From positions 2,617 to 66,616 of the forward strand of contig MU394135.1 in assembly GCA_022578605.1 (NCBI GenBank): 64,000 bases of DNA. The letters run 5' to 3'. This document shows positions 34,016 to 44,502 of the stretch, in pieces (position 1 is the first letter of the stretch; every line of letters starts with the position of its first letter). Source of the stretch: Camillea tinctor (taxonomy: Eukaryota > Ascomycota > Sordariomycetes > Xylariales > Xylariaceae). The notes under the pieces are model-generated. The model did not search any database and was not told the origin of the DNA. It saw only the letters and a list, made by a program, of their open reading frames with translations. The translations under genes and the position numbers were made by a program.

Positions 34016-35050
34016 TACCATCGAACCAAGAGCCCGCTATCTCTGCTATACAAGCTTCAATGACTGCGGTAGCTCTCAATTAGAGACATAGTCTCAGAAG
34101 CGGTGTGTTAAACCTGAGAGTATCTAGGTACATAACGGATGTACCGCTTAAGGTATCGAAGGAAGTGTTCGATGTGTAAGTAACGGTATCAGAGGTAGTT
34201 GGAGCTCTAGTCACCTACACAAAATCGTGATTACCTAGTTTCCTGTTAAGACTCCCCTTGTGGGGGATAACCCCCTAGGATACACACGAGGGCTCAGGGC
34301 TCAATGTGATCTATTGAGCTATTAAACGAAATATATATATGTGTGTGTGTGAAGGAGAGAAAAGGATAGTGAACCCAAAAAGGAGAACTAATACATCTAA
34401 GGCCTGCTGAGTCATCCTGACGTAATACCCCTGATCATACTAGGAAATACGATATTACGGAAATCTAGAATTTGAAATAGAAATCACAATAGATTTATAG
34501 GTAAACAGTAGCGGGGCTAACTTACCCAAGGTGCAGAGGGATCCATAACACCCAGTTGGTATATCCATAAAAAGTTGTGCTGTCAATACATGACTTGCAG
34601 AAGCCAGTATCGCCAGCGCTGTAGATGGACATGCTACTCCCTCACAGATGTGGAATAAAGCTTCCTTATTACCAAAGAACGGTACTGTCGTGATTGCCTC
34701 TCGCATCTAGTACATAGATATTTCCTTGATGGGTCCGAATAATTTTATTAACCGCCAGTTGAAACCAAGACCTGATATGAAGCATCATATTGATAACCCT
34801 TCTATATTGCAGCTTTTGGGGGAAGTAGCCTTTACATTCTTGAAGTCTGGGTAGCGTTGTTAGACTCGAATCTAGATAGAAAGGGAGTAAAGGAGAGCAA
34901 GGGGATATAATGAAACACATCTCATAAACAAGCCCCTCCGCCTTCCACACACACCAAAAGAAAAAGAAAAAAAGAAGAAGAAGAATTTCCTTGCACGGTA
35001 GTAGCTAATAGCTTTTCTAACTATACGACCACAGAGCCGCCACCAATATA
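34016..35050. other. Intergenic with a TA/TG microsatellite
   Basis: A (TA)n(TG)n tract lies near 34331-34351. No supportable gene. Confidence 0.5.
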
Positions 35051-36196
35051 ATGTCTTTACCTATAGTAGTCAGTGCGCCCGCTCCTAGAAACTATAGGGC
35101 AAAGCTACATAGAAGGAGTTTCTTTTTTTTTGTACTACACGATTCATCAAATTCGATATCTACGGTAGAGTATATATCCTACGTGGTTTTCCTCGTTGCC
35201 TCATTTCCTCCATTTACCTTCATCATTACCGACTACATTGTTATATACTTTTTGATCGGCCTCGCTCAGTCATACGCTATTGCTTTCCGCGGATTCGAGA
35301 CTTATATATCGACCACTTTGATTACAACCACACTCGAAATGCTCGCGTACCTATGCCTGGAGATTTTGTACGTGGGATGTTACCTACGAGTATGGGCTAG
35401 CTCGGCGAGTTCATCGTGGACTAATACGATCATGCTTTACCTCATGATCATGTGGCTCTTCTGGGAGATGTATCAGCGTACTAACAGATGGCTAGCTTAC
35501 ATAAAGGATTCCTTCACCGCCTTTGAGATGCTAGAAGCAGCGGACCCTGCAGAAATCGAGAAAAGAACCGTTCACACCCAATGTATGCCAATCTTAGTGG
35601 GTGTACTGATTCACTGGTTTGCCCGGCTTATCTACACGATTTTTCAAACGACGGTGGTAACACATGAACCTGGCAGCTTCGAGAGACAGATTGTTTCGGA
35701 TATTGCTGAAGGGTTTCATTCCAGAAGGGGTAGAATATGGCATGCAGCAAGATACTACTGGAGTCATGATGTTCCTGATCCTGCTGACAATGCTGCCCCA
35801 AACCCTAATGCTCCGGTTGTTCCGCCGGCTCCGGCTCCTCCGGCTGGTCCGCCTGCACTCAACCCTCGAAGGGCACCGGCGCCCCGGCGTGGGCGGGCAC
35901 CCAGGCGTGAGCAAGAACCTGAGCCTGAGCAAGAACCCGAGCCCGAGCAAGAACCCGAGCCCAGACAAGAACCCGAGCCCAGACAAGCACCCGAGCCCAG
36001 ACAAGCACGCAGGCGCGAACAGTCACCTGATATTGAACAGCTACGTAGACGTGCGCGGGCGCTTGGGTGGACACCTGGATTAGGTGGGCGGGGAGTTGGG
36101 CGGGGAGTTGGGCGGGGAGTTGGGCGGGGAGTTGGGAGGGGAGTTGGGAGGGGAGTTGGGCGGGGGCAAGCCCGAGCGGCACCTAGAACTGCTTGA
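35051..36196 (+). CDS. Multi-pass membrane protein with a tandem-repeat, Pro/Glu- and Gly/Arg-rich tail
   Basis: Single exon, 381 residues, ATG at 35051. Residues about 40-155 hold three or four hydrophobic segments (YVVFLVASFPPFTFIITDYIV and others), and a further one lies near 175-195. From about 250 the protein turns Pro/Ala-rich. A hexapeptide repeat then follows (EQEPEP three times, then RQEPEP and RQAPEP), coded by 18-bp DNA units near 35909-36008. Last come six GVGR units, coded by 12-bp units near 36086-36165. The tail is presumably cytosolic or otherwise exposed and highly charged; Gly-Arg repeats often bind RNA, but that is inference. I recognise no family. The repeats are perfect enough that length differences between strains are expected. 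A relic of the LTR-like element lies 10 bp after the stop. Confidence 0.65.
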   Translation: MSLPIVVSAPAPRNYRAKLHRRSFFFFVLHDSSNSISTVEYISYVVFLVASFPPFTFIITDYIVIYFLIGLAQSYAIAFRGFETYISTTLITTTLEMLAYLCLEILYVGCYLRVWASSASSSWTNTIMLYLMIMWLFWEMYQRTNRWLAYIKDSFTAFEMLEAADPAEIEKRTVHTQCMPILVGVLIHWFARLIYTIFQTTVVTHEPGSFERQIVSDIAEGFHSRRGRIWHAARYYWSHDVPDPADNAAPNPNAPVVPPAPAPPAGPPALNPRRAPAPRRGRAPRREQEPEPEQEPEPEQEPEPRQEPEPRQAPEPRQARRREQSPDIEQLRRRARALGWTPGLGGRGVGRGVGRGVGRGVGRGVGRGVGRGQARAAPRTA

Positions 36197-36205
36197 AGCG
36201 GTTAA

Positions 36206-36318
36206 CATTACAATAGGGGGTTAAGAAAACCATAAGACCAAAAGATTCTCACAATGGCTGAGTGGTAATTGTGGCCCAATTCTGTATTGCATAGTTACCT
36301 CCTGGTTGGGACGTAACA
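36206..36318 (-). mobile_element. LTR-like element, copy 3 (minus, degenerate)
   Basis: Read on the minus strand it starts TGTTACGTCCC at 36318. It shares with the other copies GGAGGTAACTAT, AATACAGAATTGGG and GAGAATCTTTTGGTCT. The far end near 36206 has drifted and no target duplication is visible, so this copy looks older. Confidence 0.7.
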
Positions 36319-36770
36319 TATGAGCAATATCCTGGGTTGAAGTTGATTGATATAGTTTCTATCTGTTTACCTTTTCATAGTTCTTGTTTACCAGCATGCT
36401 TGTTACCGAAAATTAAAGAAGATATTACAAGTCTTCTTTTACTAAATAATTCTAACCCAGCTTATAAAGCGCTTTTAGTGACTAAAAAGAGCTTGCTCTA
36501 GACATAGTTATTGTACTGTCATTTTTCATGTACGACATAGGTTCACAATTCTCGCAGATTATCCAATCCACTCTATCTCAGAGATCGAGAAAATCAAGGA
36601 CATCATATGAGAATGAGACGAGAGGTGATGGAAATGATAATGTCTTTTAACCCAGGAGGCCGTAAGCCTGATATAAATATATGCATGAAGTAGTAGTATA
36701 GTACAGTACAGTGGAATGGCAACCCCCTATTCCAACACACCAAGCATCCGAGCTCTTGATTACCCTTTTC

Positions 36771-37337
36771 TTAAAATATCCCACAAAGCTTTCGAACCCA
36801 ATGTTTAGCCTGGTGCGGGCACTTATGTCCGCACGTCCTACATTTCTTCACGATACACGACTGGAGAGTGGCTTGCATCCAGTCGCGAAACTGATGCCTC
36901 GAATGACAGAACTGGTGTTTACTCATGTCGTAGACATTCCCGAACGGTCCAATAGGGTGTTCACTAATGCAGGCCTGGTAGCATTCTGGGAGCTTATTGA
37001 TGGGAATTTTGTGATCGTAGGCATTCATCAATATAGATTCGTAAAGAGGGGCAGTGTCATTGATCTGTAGATTTACTGAGCTTCCCTCTTGTGCTGTAGA
37101 ACGTTCTGAGGTTTCGTTTTGTGGCACGAAGGGCTCAACTCCGTTGGTAGTAATATCCGTAACCTGTGCAGATGGTAGAACCATGGGAGGATTATCGTAG
37201 GTGGGAAAGTCAGCAAAGTCATCAGATTCCGTCTGATCAATGCTTCGTGATCGGTTGACAAAGCTAGGTCGTATTGCTAAGGGATTGGCATATATGACAG
37301 GTGCTAGAGCCACAAGGGCAATATAGATGACGTGCAT
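36771..37337 (-). CDS. Cys-rich secreted protein, CFEM-like candidate effector
   Basis: Single exon, 188 residues from the ATG at 37337. The N-terminus MHVIYIALVALAPVIYA is a signal peptide. About 90 polar, probably disordered residues with N-glycosylation sites follow. The C-terminal about 80 residues hold seven cysteines in the pattern LPECYQAC, then HQFC, then LQSC..KKC, CGHKC and a last KLC. The opening LPxCxxxC and the later spaced cysteines recall the CFEM domain of fungal extracellular proteins. The match is partial: CFEM normally has eight cysteines in a tighter array and an Asp that helps bind heme. It could equally be an unrelated small secreted effector. It lies between LTR-like elements. 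A GTG lies upstream in frame, but the signal peptide fixes the start. Confidence 0.65.
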   Translation of the reverse strand: MHVIYIALVALAPVIYANPLAIRPSFVNRSRSIDQTESDDFADFPTYDNPPMVLPSAQVTDITTNGVEPFVPQNETSERSTAQEGSSVNLQINDTAPLYESILMNAYDHKIPINKLPECYQACISEHPIGPFGNVYDMSKHQFCHSRHQFRDWMQATLQSCIVKKCRTCGHKCPHQAKHWVRKLCGIF

Positions 37338-37461
37338 TTTGTTGATGGTGTTATGTGAGTATTCAATAGATTTGGTATGAAGGGGGTGAAGAATCACTGT
37401 GGCAGATGGTGAATGTCTAGAAGAATGAGCGAAGAAGGGAGTTGACGGGAACTGAGGAGTT

Positions 37462-37469
37462 CTTATATA
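37462..37469 (-). promoter_or_regulatory. TATA box (TATATAAG on the minus strand)
   Basis: About 125 bp upstream of the secreted-protein start at 37337. Confidence 0.5.
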
Positions 37470-37692
37470 GTGAGTTCTGAGGTTTCCTTAGTCTTCGTGC
37501 ATCTAGGTTCTCCGTCGTGGCTTGTGTATTTTGTCTGTTTTGTCGTTTAACGTCTGAGCTGGAGCGGCGTGGGCCCTCTCTAGCAACCTTCCTATGGGTA
37601 TGGGACGTGATAAACTATGACTGAAATTACCCTACATTGATGTCATCGTGAATGATGGTGTTATAATATGTGATGTATTGGGAATGGAGGGG

Positions 37693-37801
37693 CTGTTAGT
37701 CAAAGCTAACAGTCTAACCTAGGTAATGCCCATATATATATGTGTGTGTCCGTATAATGTCACGGACTATATATATGAGCTAATAGCCAAAAGCTATTAG
37801 C
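37693..37801. repeat. Three hairpins in a row
   Basis: Hairpin 1: CTGTTAG with CTAACAG (37693-37712). Hairpin 2: GTCCGT with ACGGAC (37748-37767). Hairpin 3: GCTAATAGC with GCTATTAGC (37779-37801, loop CAAAA). TA/TG tracts lie between them. Three stems within 110 bp suggest a small structured or mobile element. Confidence 0.6.
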
Positions 37802-38864
37802 ATTTGCTTTTTAGCTTTACATGTAATCTATGACAATTGATGATGCCATTTCTTGCCTCAGTGTGCTCATCTTTCCCTCATCAGTGGCCGCCTCGTATCG
37901 GTCCTGATGATTTGCTTCTATATGGTTCCAATTTGTGTTATCTTCTGGGGGTTTAAGGAGTCTTCCCTCGTCTCTAATTGTCTTTTGGTCTTAGTGGACT
38001 AGTCGTTCAGGGCCTAATGGGCTGATATTTACTTCAAAGGCTTCATGAGAAGGTTCAATGAAATTTAATTCTAACATTTCAATAGTGATCAGAACAAGCA
38101 TCTGTTAAAGTATGCGCCCCTCTATTTAGCGGCCCGTCCATCAAACAGGAAACATTACCTAGTAAATCAAGATTTACGCAAAAGACAGAATGTTCCTCAA
38201 CTCGATTAAACCTACTTGTCGGCGCGAACCTTTTTGACTACTTCCGAGGTAATAACATTAAGTTGTAAGGTTGTGAAAGGCTGCTGGGATTAGAATCATT
38301 GTCGTCGCTGCCTACAAATCTAGGTTTGAAGCTTGAGAAAATGAGGAGGTAGAAAACGGTGAAAAGAGTTTCACATGCGTGCTTATTTGGATGGGTTTAA
38401 CCTTGAGCTTTCTGCATTGGGAATTGTTATTTCAAACGAGAAAGGAAGTATACTGCTTTTAGGAGGCGTGGCTTGCATTGAGAGTTTATAGCCTACCTAC
38501 CTAGGTACCTAGCTTTCCTTTTTTGTCTCTTTCTAAGTTTATCTAGTACCTACTATGTAGGTACGATGGTTTTGGCAATGGCTTTAAGTAATGGCTTAGG
38601 ACTTGGCGAGTTTAATAGTAAGTGTAGGTTCGATTCATATGAGCGCTATTGGTATCTTTCTATTAGCTCATCTTTAGGTAGCTGCAGTGCAGTTAAAATA
38701 AGCTCGTGGCGATCCCTTGCAGGTAGTAGGTGCAGGGATAATTAGACCAATCAGTGCTTCCAATTAGATATCTTTGTACCCTGCATTGCCACTCGGTCCC
38801 AAGCTTGCTAGCAGACTGTCGCATCCAGGTCACTGTGGCCCCAACCCATATATACCCTATAAGG
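37802..38864. other. Intergenic, no gene seen
   Basis: Contains a TAGGTACCTA palindrome at 38502-38511 among related CCTACCTA units. Confidence 0.5.
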
Positions 38865-38901
38865 GCTCCTTAAGTTTAAGGAGCGCTCCGATTTTTGGAG
38901 C
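38865..38901. repeat. Two adjacent hairpins sharing GCTCC/GGAGC arms
   Basis: GCTCCTTAA-GT-TTAAGGAGC (38865-38884) is followed directly by GCTCC-7 nt-GGAGC (38885-38901). The same arm sequence is used twice back to back. Confidence 0.65.
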
Positions 38902-39052
38902 CTAGTCGAGCGGTATAATGCAACACAGACTTACTTCCACACCTGGGATAGATAGCAGTATTACATACCGTTTAAAAAACAAATTAAAACATCATTTAGG
39001 CATGTATCACAATAGTATTGTAGGTTAAACGATTCTAACCTAGCTCTAGCTT

Positions 39053-39434
39053 CTTGCAATACCTACAACTCGTGTTGCATGTAGGTAAACTACATATTAT
39101 AAGGTATCAGAAAAGGACCCAGCAAGGTCTTACGAAGGACTAAGTAGGTACTAAGTAAGAACTTAGGTTACCTAAGTTACTTTTTACTTTTGCAATACTT
39201 CATATTTTGTGTTGCACGTAAACCATATATTATCAGGTGTTAATATAAGGGACTTGGCAAGATTTTAGAAGGGACTAAATACCTAAGCAAGAACTTAAAT
39301 AACTACAAGGCTCTTGCAATACCTATAGTAATCTCGTGTCTCACGCAAACTATATATCGTAAAGTATCACGAGGGATCTAGCAAGATCTTACGAGGGAAC
39401 TGGATAAGCAAGGACTTAAGTTTAAATAACCACA
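39053..39434. repeat. Three-unit diverged tandem repeat, 124-136 bp period
   Basis: Units begin at TTGCAATAC near 39054, 39190 and 39314. Each then has a CGTGTTGCA-like segment, a TATAT..AGGTATCA-like segment, AGCAAGATCTTA-like and a closing AAGxACTTAxxT. Units are clearly related but diverged, and AT-rich. No coding frame runs through them. Confidence 0.7.
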
Positions 39435-39845
39435 ATGCCCCTGTGCGAAGAACCTAGAACTACAGCTGCATGTGCCACCGATGCATATGCATAGAAACAC
39501 CCGCTTCCCACGTTCCATGCATCTGGCCTAACTCTTGACGTGTATTTTGTATCAAAGGGCACCTAGGAAGGAACTATATGTATATGCTGCGGTATCTAGT
39601 TGTACAAGATAGGCCTACTGGTTCCAAAGGAAAGATTTATCTGGATCGAGAAAGAGAGATACCTACGTACTCTTATGAGTTAATCGCGTCCATAAGTTGG
39701 CATTTGCCATACCTCGTATCGTTTTTTCTTTTTCCAAATCAGCAACTAGAAGATGACCTATCTGGCATAGAAGCGTATAAATGCCTGCTCCCACCTCCCC
39801 CCCCCTCTCCCCACGATCTCCCCCATCCTCTCTCTTCAGCCAGCC

Positions 39846-39974
39846 ATGGATTGTCAGTGCCGTTTCTTTACCTCACTTCTGTCGTATCTCCGCCTCACCC
39901 TTGTCGTACTGCTGCTGCCCTTCACTTCTCTACCAATCCCTGCATCACAATGGATGCCTCCCCCTCACCACTAA
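39846..39974 (+). CDS. Possible 42-residue signal-peptide-like micro-ORF
   Basis: After a TATAAAT at 39776-39782 and a C/T-rich leader, the ATG at 39846 (CAGCCATGG context) opens a 42-codon frame. Its centre, LRLTLVVLLLPFTSLP, looks like a secretion signal. The frame ends at 39974, two bases before the target duplication of LTR-like copy 2, so the stop was there before the insertion. It may be the remnant of a lost secreted-protein gene or a chance frame; a longer overlapping frame from 39578 has no better support. Confidence 0.3.
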   Translation: MDCQCRFFTSLLSYLRLTLVVLLLPFTSLPIPASQWMPPPHH

Positions 39975-39980
39975 CCCACC

Positions 39981-40103
39981 TGTTACGTCCCAGGATTGGT
40001 GAGTAACTATATAATACAGAATTGGGATCCAATGACACTCGGTCATTGGGAGAATCTTTTGGTCTCATGGTATAATGGTGTTGCCCAATACACTGTTGTA
40101 ACA
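39981..40103 (+). mobile_element. 123-bp solo LTR-like element, copy 2
   Basis: Begins TGTTACG and ends TGTAACA. The perfect 5-bp duplication CCACC flanks it at 39976-39980 and 40104-40108. Same length and same blocks as copy 1, including ACTCGGTCATTG and GAGAATCTTTTG. Intact ends and duplication suggest a fairly recent insertion. Confidence 0.87.
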
Positions 40104-40389
40104 CCACCCCCCTCCCTCATCAGTATGAAGGAGTAGATTAAAATTGAATTTATTGCCGCCATACATCTGTTTCTTAGAGGGGGTCGTCTTCGGCTGGTCT
40201 TATACCTCATCTGTAAGTATAACATGATTCATTTCATTTCCCCATCTTCTCTGACTCCCCTTCCATTATAATAAATACTAAACAATACTCAGATAAATAG
40301 TCACCCTCTATGTCATAGACTACAATTATATATGGCCGGTCATGGTGGAAATTTTCGATCTCGACCCTAAAGCATCACCCAAGTGAGGT

Positions 40390-40572
40390 ATGGGCTTCGC
40401 CCTACTCGCTGTCTCCGGGGTCTCAATCGGTGTAATAAAGTATGGTAATTTTACGTTTATACTACATGTGATTGGCTTTAGTGTGACGGCAGTCTTGATG
40501 TTAGTTAGGTGTTTTCAGTATGTACCTAATATGTTTAGGATCATCTTTGGGATCTTGCATTTAAGTCTATAG
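40390..40572 (+). CDS. Small hydrophobic ORF, doubtful
   Basis: 60 residues from the ATG at 40390, with two hydrophobic segments (GFALLAVSGVSIGVI; FILHVIGFSVTAVLMLV). It could be a small membrane peptide or a fragment of a larger lost gene. No family recognised. Confidence 0.2.
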   Translation: MGFALLAVSGVSIGVIKYGNFTFILHVIGFSVTAVLMLVRCFQYVPNMFRIIFGILHLSL

Positions 40573-42298
40573 GCGCACAAGGACAATGTCACCTGCTGTC
40601 TCAAAAGTTCCCTGTGGGACCTCGGCTGAAAACGAAACTTAGAGCAGATATTGGTATTAATAGTTCTTCTAGTGGCAACCGGATCGCGTTATGGTCACTA
40701 CGGAATTAGCGATCTTCCTTACGCGGATCCCCTACTCCGAGTCCTAAAAGCAATTCCCCAGCCAGGCATGGCTGGCGTTGTAATCGCCCCCCACCCCCAC
40801 CTCAACCGTAACCGGAAATCAGCCTAGACGTACTGAAGCGTCTTCAAGTAGCTATGAAACAGAAAGTTACTGGTTGTGTACGCTGTGCAGTAACTCAATT
40901 TGTTCATAGTGTAGTCATTCAAGTCAGTGCAGCCACCTAACCCTTTCGGAATGCAATCATGAACCGGTTGGAGCAAATATTCGCCGTCGTGGGAATAGTG
41001 ATCGGCGGTCCGGGATGGAAGGCCGGCTGGGATAGATATGTTGGCCGGCGCTGTTCTCGGATGCAAACGAGGCAGGAAAGGGAATAAATTGTCACGGACC
41101 ACCTGTTCACCTGACTATTCACTATGTGTCACTGGCTCGACTGAAGAGCGATGCCTCGCTCACCGGCCGAACTACAGTACGTCGACCGGAGTAAAACGCA
41201 TAGGCCCCTATCTTCCATTTACAAATATGCCAGTTATTTCCCAAGCAGCTAGAATAGTCAATTATCAATCTAAGCACACTTTGTATGGGAACTATTCCCT
41301 ACGACGTGACCCTTCATACTACTGATACAGAAACCCTCAACCTAGTCGTAACAAAGTATAGGAGAGATATTAATGTTTACAGAGTGGCTATATGCCCATT
41401 CATATTTCCGAATAATAAGTGTATATCATTGTAAGTTAACTATGAAAACTATACCCAAAACATGCCAGTAAATCATTTCACAGTGCACAAAGTGGCACAA
41501 AGAGAGTCAACTTATCATAGGCGGTCGTTTGACAATCTTATTGTAGCATGGGATATTAGCCTCAGCGACACTAAGCCCTATAATCAAATGAAACGGTGCC
41601 ACTCTTCAATGCTTTATTGAACTACCACTTTGTACCATTTCTTCACGACCATAATCTGACTATAAGTTACCTGTTTGGAATATCATCACTACCAAGAGAT
41701 TCACTTTGCCACGATATTTTCAAATCTAAACGTAAGGACATGAAAATTGAACATTCTATAGATTGCATGCTACGGATTGTTGTAGTGGTGAAAGCGCTAT
41801 AGTAAATTGGGGTTATCTTAAGGTTATCTATCATTCTACGGGTAGGTAAGATGTAGGTTACCAATCATGCTGTGCAGCTGAAACTCACACTAAGAAATGT
41901 GGTACATACTACCTGCATGCGCTGAAGGCTTACAGCGGCGCTGGCAGGAACCTATAGGGCACTTTTCTGGCGATTGAGGTTAGTGGGTTAGGGTATGTAA
42001 GGTATCAGTCAGATCCTGAATCTTACTTGAACAAAGTACTCCGCAGGTTAGATCATTATAATTCCTAACCCCCTTTTTTACACACTATGAATTGTCACCG
42101 GTCGCGTCACATAAATACTAGCTGCGCTGGTCAAATACACCGTATATAAGGAGTAGTACTCTAACTAATGCAAACAATCTTGTCTAAGTCCCCATATTTC
42201 ATGATGTTTTTCTATATCCGTGAGCCTCATTCATTTCCCTAGAGATGCCATAACCCGCTTTGAAAATACTTTTCATATTCAACTGGTCCCCTTCCAAT
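40573..42298. other. Intergenic, no gene seen
   Basis: About 1.7 kb of AT-rich sequence. Open frames here lack a convincing start or coding character. Confidence 0.5.
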
Positions 42299-42958
42299 CT
42301 AAACAGGACTTGAATAGGAATTCCCTTCACTTTGCAGCGAGTAAGACCCAAGAATATCGTTAACATTGGCGAAACCATCTCCCACGAAAGGCTCGCCACT
42401 ACTCACATGACCATAGTATTCTGTCGTGTCAGATTGGGGGACCAGAGGGTGTGTACCCTCATGGTTGTAGCTTTGGGGTTTGCTGGATGATGACGAGGTG
42501 GCTAGGCCTAGTTGTTGAGTTGAGAATGGGGCAGACCATGATTGGACAGGTGAGTTGGGCGGCTGTGGTTGCGGCTGCGGCCACAACTGGTTTTCATCAA
42601 GTGTAGATTGAGATTCGTTCAGCGTAAACGGATTATTACAAGAGATGCGATACAGGTTCGAGCGAGGGCTAGTAGGACAAGTCGGGCTGGTGTAGCCACT
42701 ACTTGGTAATCGAGGCGCGCCTGGATGGTCGGGAACATGAGGAGTAGTTGAGTATGTAGAGCCCTGAGGTAGAGTCATGCGGTGAGCCGATGCTTCAAGC
42801 TGACGAAAGTGCTCCTTTCTCAAATGATTCTCGAAATTGCCCGCTTTGTCGTAGGACTTAGTGCACCAGGGGCATTGGAACGAGAGCTTATCAGCCTTTA
42901 CGACCACGATAACTGAAACACGAGTCTCATTGACAGGGAAATACGCTGAGGACCTCAT
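42299..42958 (-). CDS. Protein with a single C2H2 zinc finger and a Ser/Pro/Gln-rich tail
   Basis: 219 residues from the ATG at 42958 to the stop at 42299. Near residues 29-51 there is one C2H2 finger, CPWCTKSYDKAGNFENHL followed by RKEH (C-x2-C..H-x4-H). The rest is polar and probably disordered: Pro/Ser/Thr-rich with a QPQPQPP run, and many Tyr and Ser towards the end. This is the usual look of a minor fungal DNA-binding or regulatory protein. The N-terminus before the finger (VSVIVVVKADK) is unusual and contains a TTTCAG that could be a splice acceptor. The true start may therefore lie in an upstream exon that I could not identify. The C-terminus might also be extended by splicing. Confidence 0.55.
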   Translation of the reverse strand: MRSSAYFPVNETRVSVIVVVKADKLSFQCPWCTKSYDKAGNFENHLRKEHFRQLEASAHRMTLPQGSTYSTTPHVPDHPGAPRLPSSGYTSPTCPTSPRSNLYRISCNNPFTLNESQSTLDENQLWPQPQPQPPNSPVQSWSAPFSTQQLGLATSSSSSKPQSYNHEGTHPLVPQSDTTEYYGHVSSGEPFVGDGFANVNDILGSYSLQSEGNSYSSPV

Positions 42959-44502
42959 GGCGGCATTCAGTCAGCCCCTTTTTTTTTTAACTTCAAAGGG
43001 TGTAAAGGTAAGTAGTTTTGAAGCAGGAAGGTCACAACTCGTTTATTGAAAGAAAGGCCTTGGAACCAATGTTACTAAATCAGAAGAACACCTACGTGAT
43101 ATATAGAGAATGGATATTAAACATATTATATACATAGCTAGATGCATGCTTCTCATCTTACTAAAAATCCGCGCTACTGATTCAAGTTGAAAGTCAATCG
43201 ACGTGCCACGAGACATGACAGCGATAAGCCATCTACTTGGCACCTTGGCAAACCCCAGTACGGTTGACCAAATAGTTTTTTCCAACAATGCGCCCGTACC
43301 CCAGTTTTCCACTTTTCGCATAGTTAGATCAGAAAAAAATTACTTTCTCTGTTTATGTATCAGCCAACGAAAAGTCAACGTTTGCGCGGGCAACATAGAG
43401 TGTATTCTACTAACCAATAAGCAGTACTTGTTCCTGGTTGATCTACGTATAAATACTGATTATAAGGGTTTTGCCAAAGAGTCAGATTTCCCTATTTGTG
43501 CGGTATATAACGATTCCCCCATAATGATATCTTTTTATGGCGATATTGTTTGCTGCTCATGCTAGGTACTTGAGAAAGCTATAATTATTTTGATACTGCC
43601 TTTAACGATAATCGCTTCATGGAGATAAAAAATGTAGGTAGGATTCCAAACATGCTGCTTACCGTTCAACCACACTAACAACCTCAATAAAGATTTTTCG
43701 GCTCCCCGCGTGTCCCCGCGTGGCCCGCGTGGTCATCCTCCTAGTCTTCAGTTGTTCTCCCGGTCGTCGTGGGGCAACATGGTGCAGGCGCAAATTGCCG
43801 TCTCAATAAGCAAAAGCGACCGGTCCTTGGCTACCTAACATGGACATCTTCTTTCTGCCATGCATCCCCAAATATGCTTTCCTTGGGCTAACGATACAAT
43901 GTGAGCGAGTGTCCTAGTTCCTTATTCACAGCGGTCAATAATGCCTGTATAACCCTACACTGTCTTGGAAACCCTGATTGACGGGCCTGGTTGCCGAAAT
44001 GAAGAAACCCAGTGCTATATAGATGCATAGAGACTATTTGGAACTCATTGACCAATGGATGATCGTACTTAGCAAAGGAATCTCAGCCACGCCATGTCAT
44101 GGGCGCAGCTGACTTGATTTCCGCCCAGCTCCTTACTGTCACATATAACCCCGAGCGCAGAAGAGGCAGAGGGAATCTTACATCCAACTTGGATATCCCA
44201 CCAAACCAAAGCATAAGGGGCAGTACCAACAAAAGGCGGTAACGCACTCATATGCAGTCTTCTATTCGCCGGAATTGAATACCCGAAATATTGAAACATT
44301 GAAGTTTGAAAGTTACAAGAACTAACATTTGGTGCTTATAACAATTGCCGATGTCCTTTAACCAATGATACCGTTGTTTCTTTATATTTATCGAGTTGAT
44401 ATAGCATCATTTAGCCCCCAGGCTGCAAGGGGACCATAGCGTCAAAAGAGACAATTGCGTACGCATACGTCCACGGCTGGGAGGTGTATTGGATGTGGCT
44501 CT
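42959..44502. other. Intergenic, no gene seen
   Basis: No supportable gene. A small GC-rich imperfect repeat (CCCGCGTG units) lies near 43705-43731. Confidence 0.45.

Noticed and set aside
39053..39434. CRISPR-like array
   Set aside because: The units are long, diverged and have no constant repeat with unique spacers, and the organism is a eukaryote.
43203..43565. 120-codon frame upstream of the C2H2 gene
   Set aside because: Opens at GTG, not ATG, and shows no family signature.
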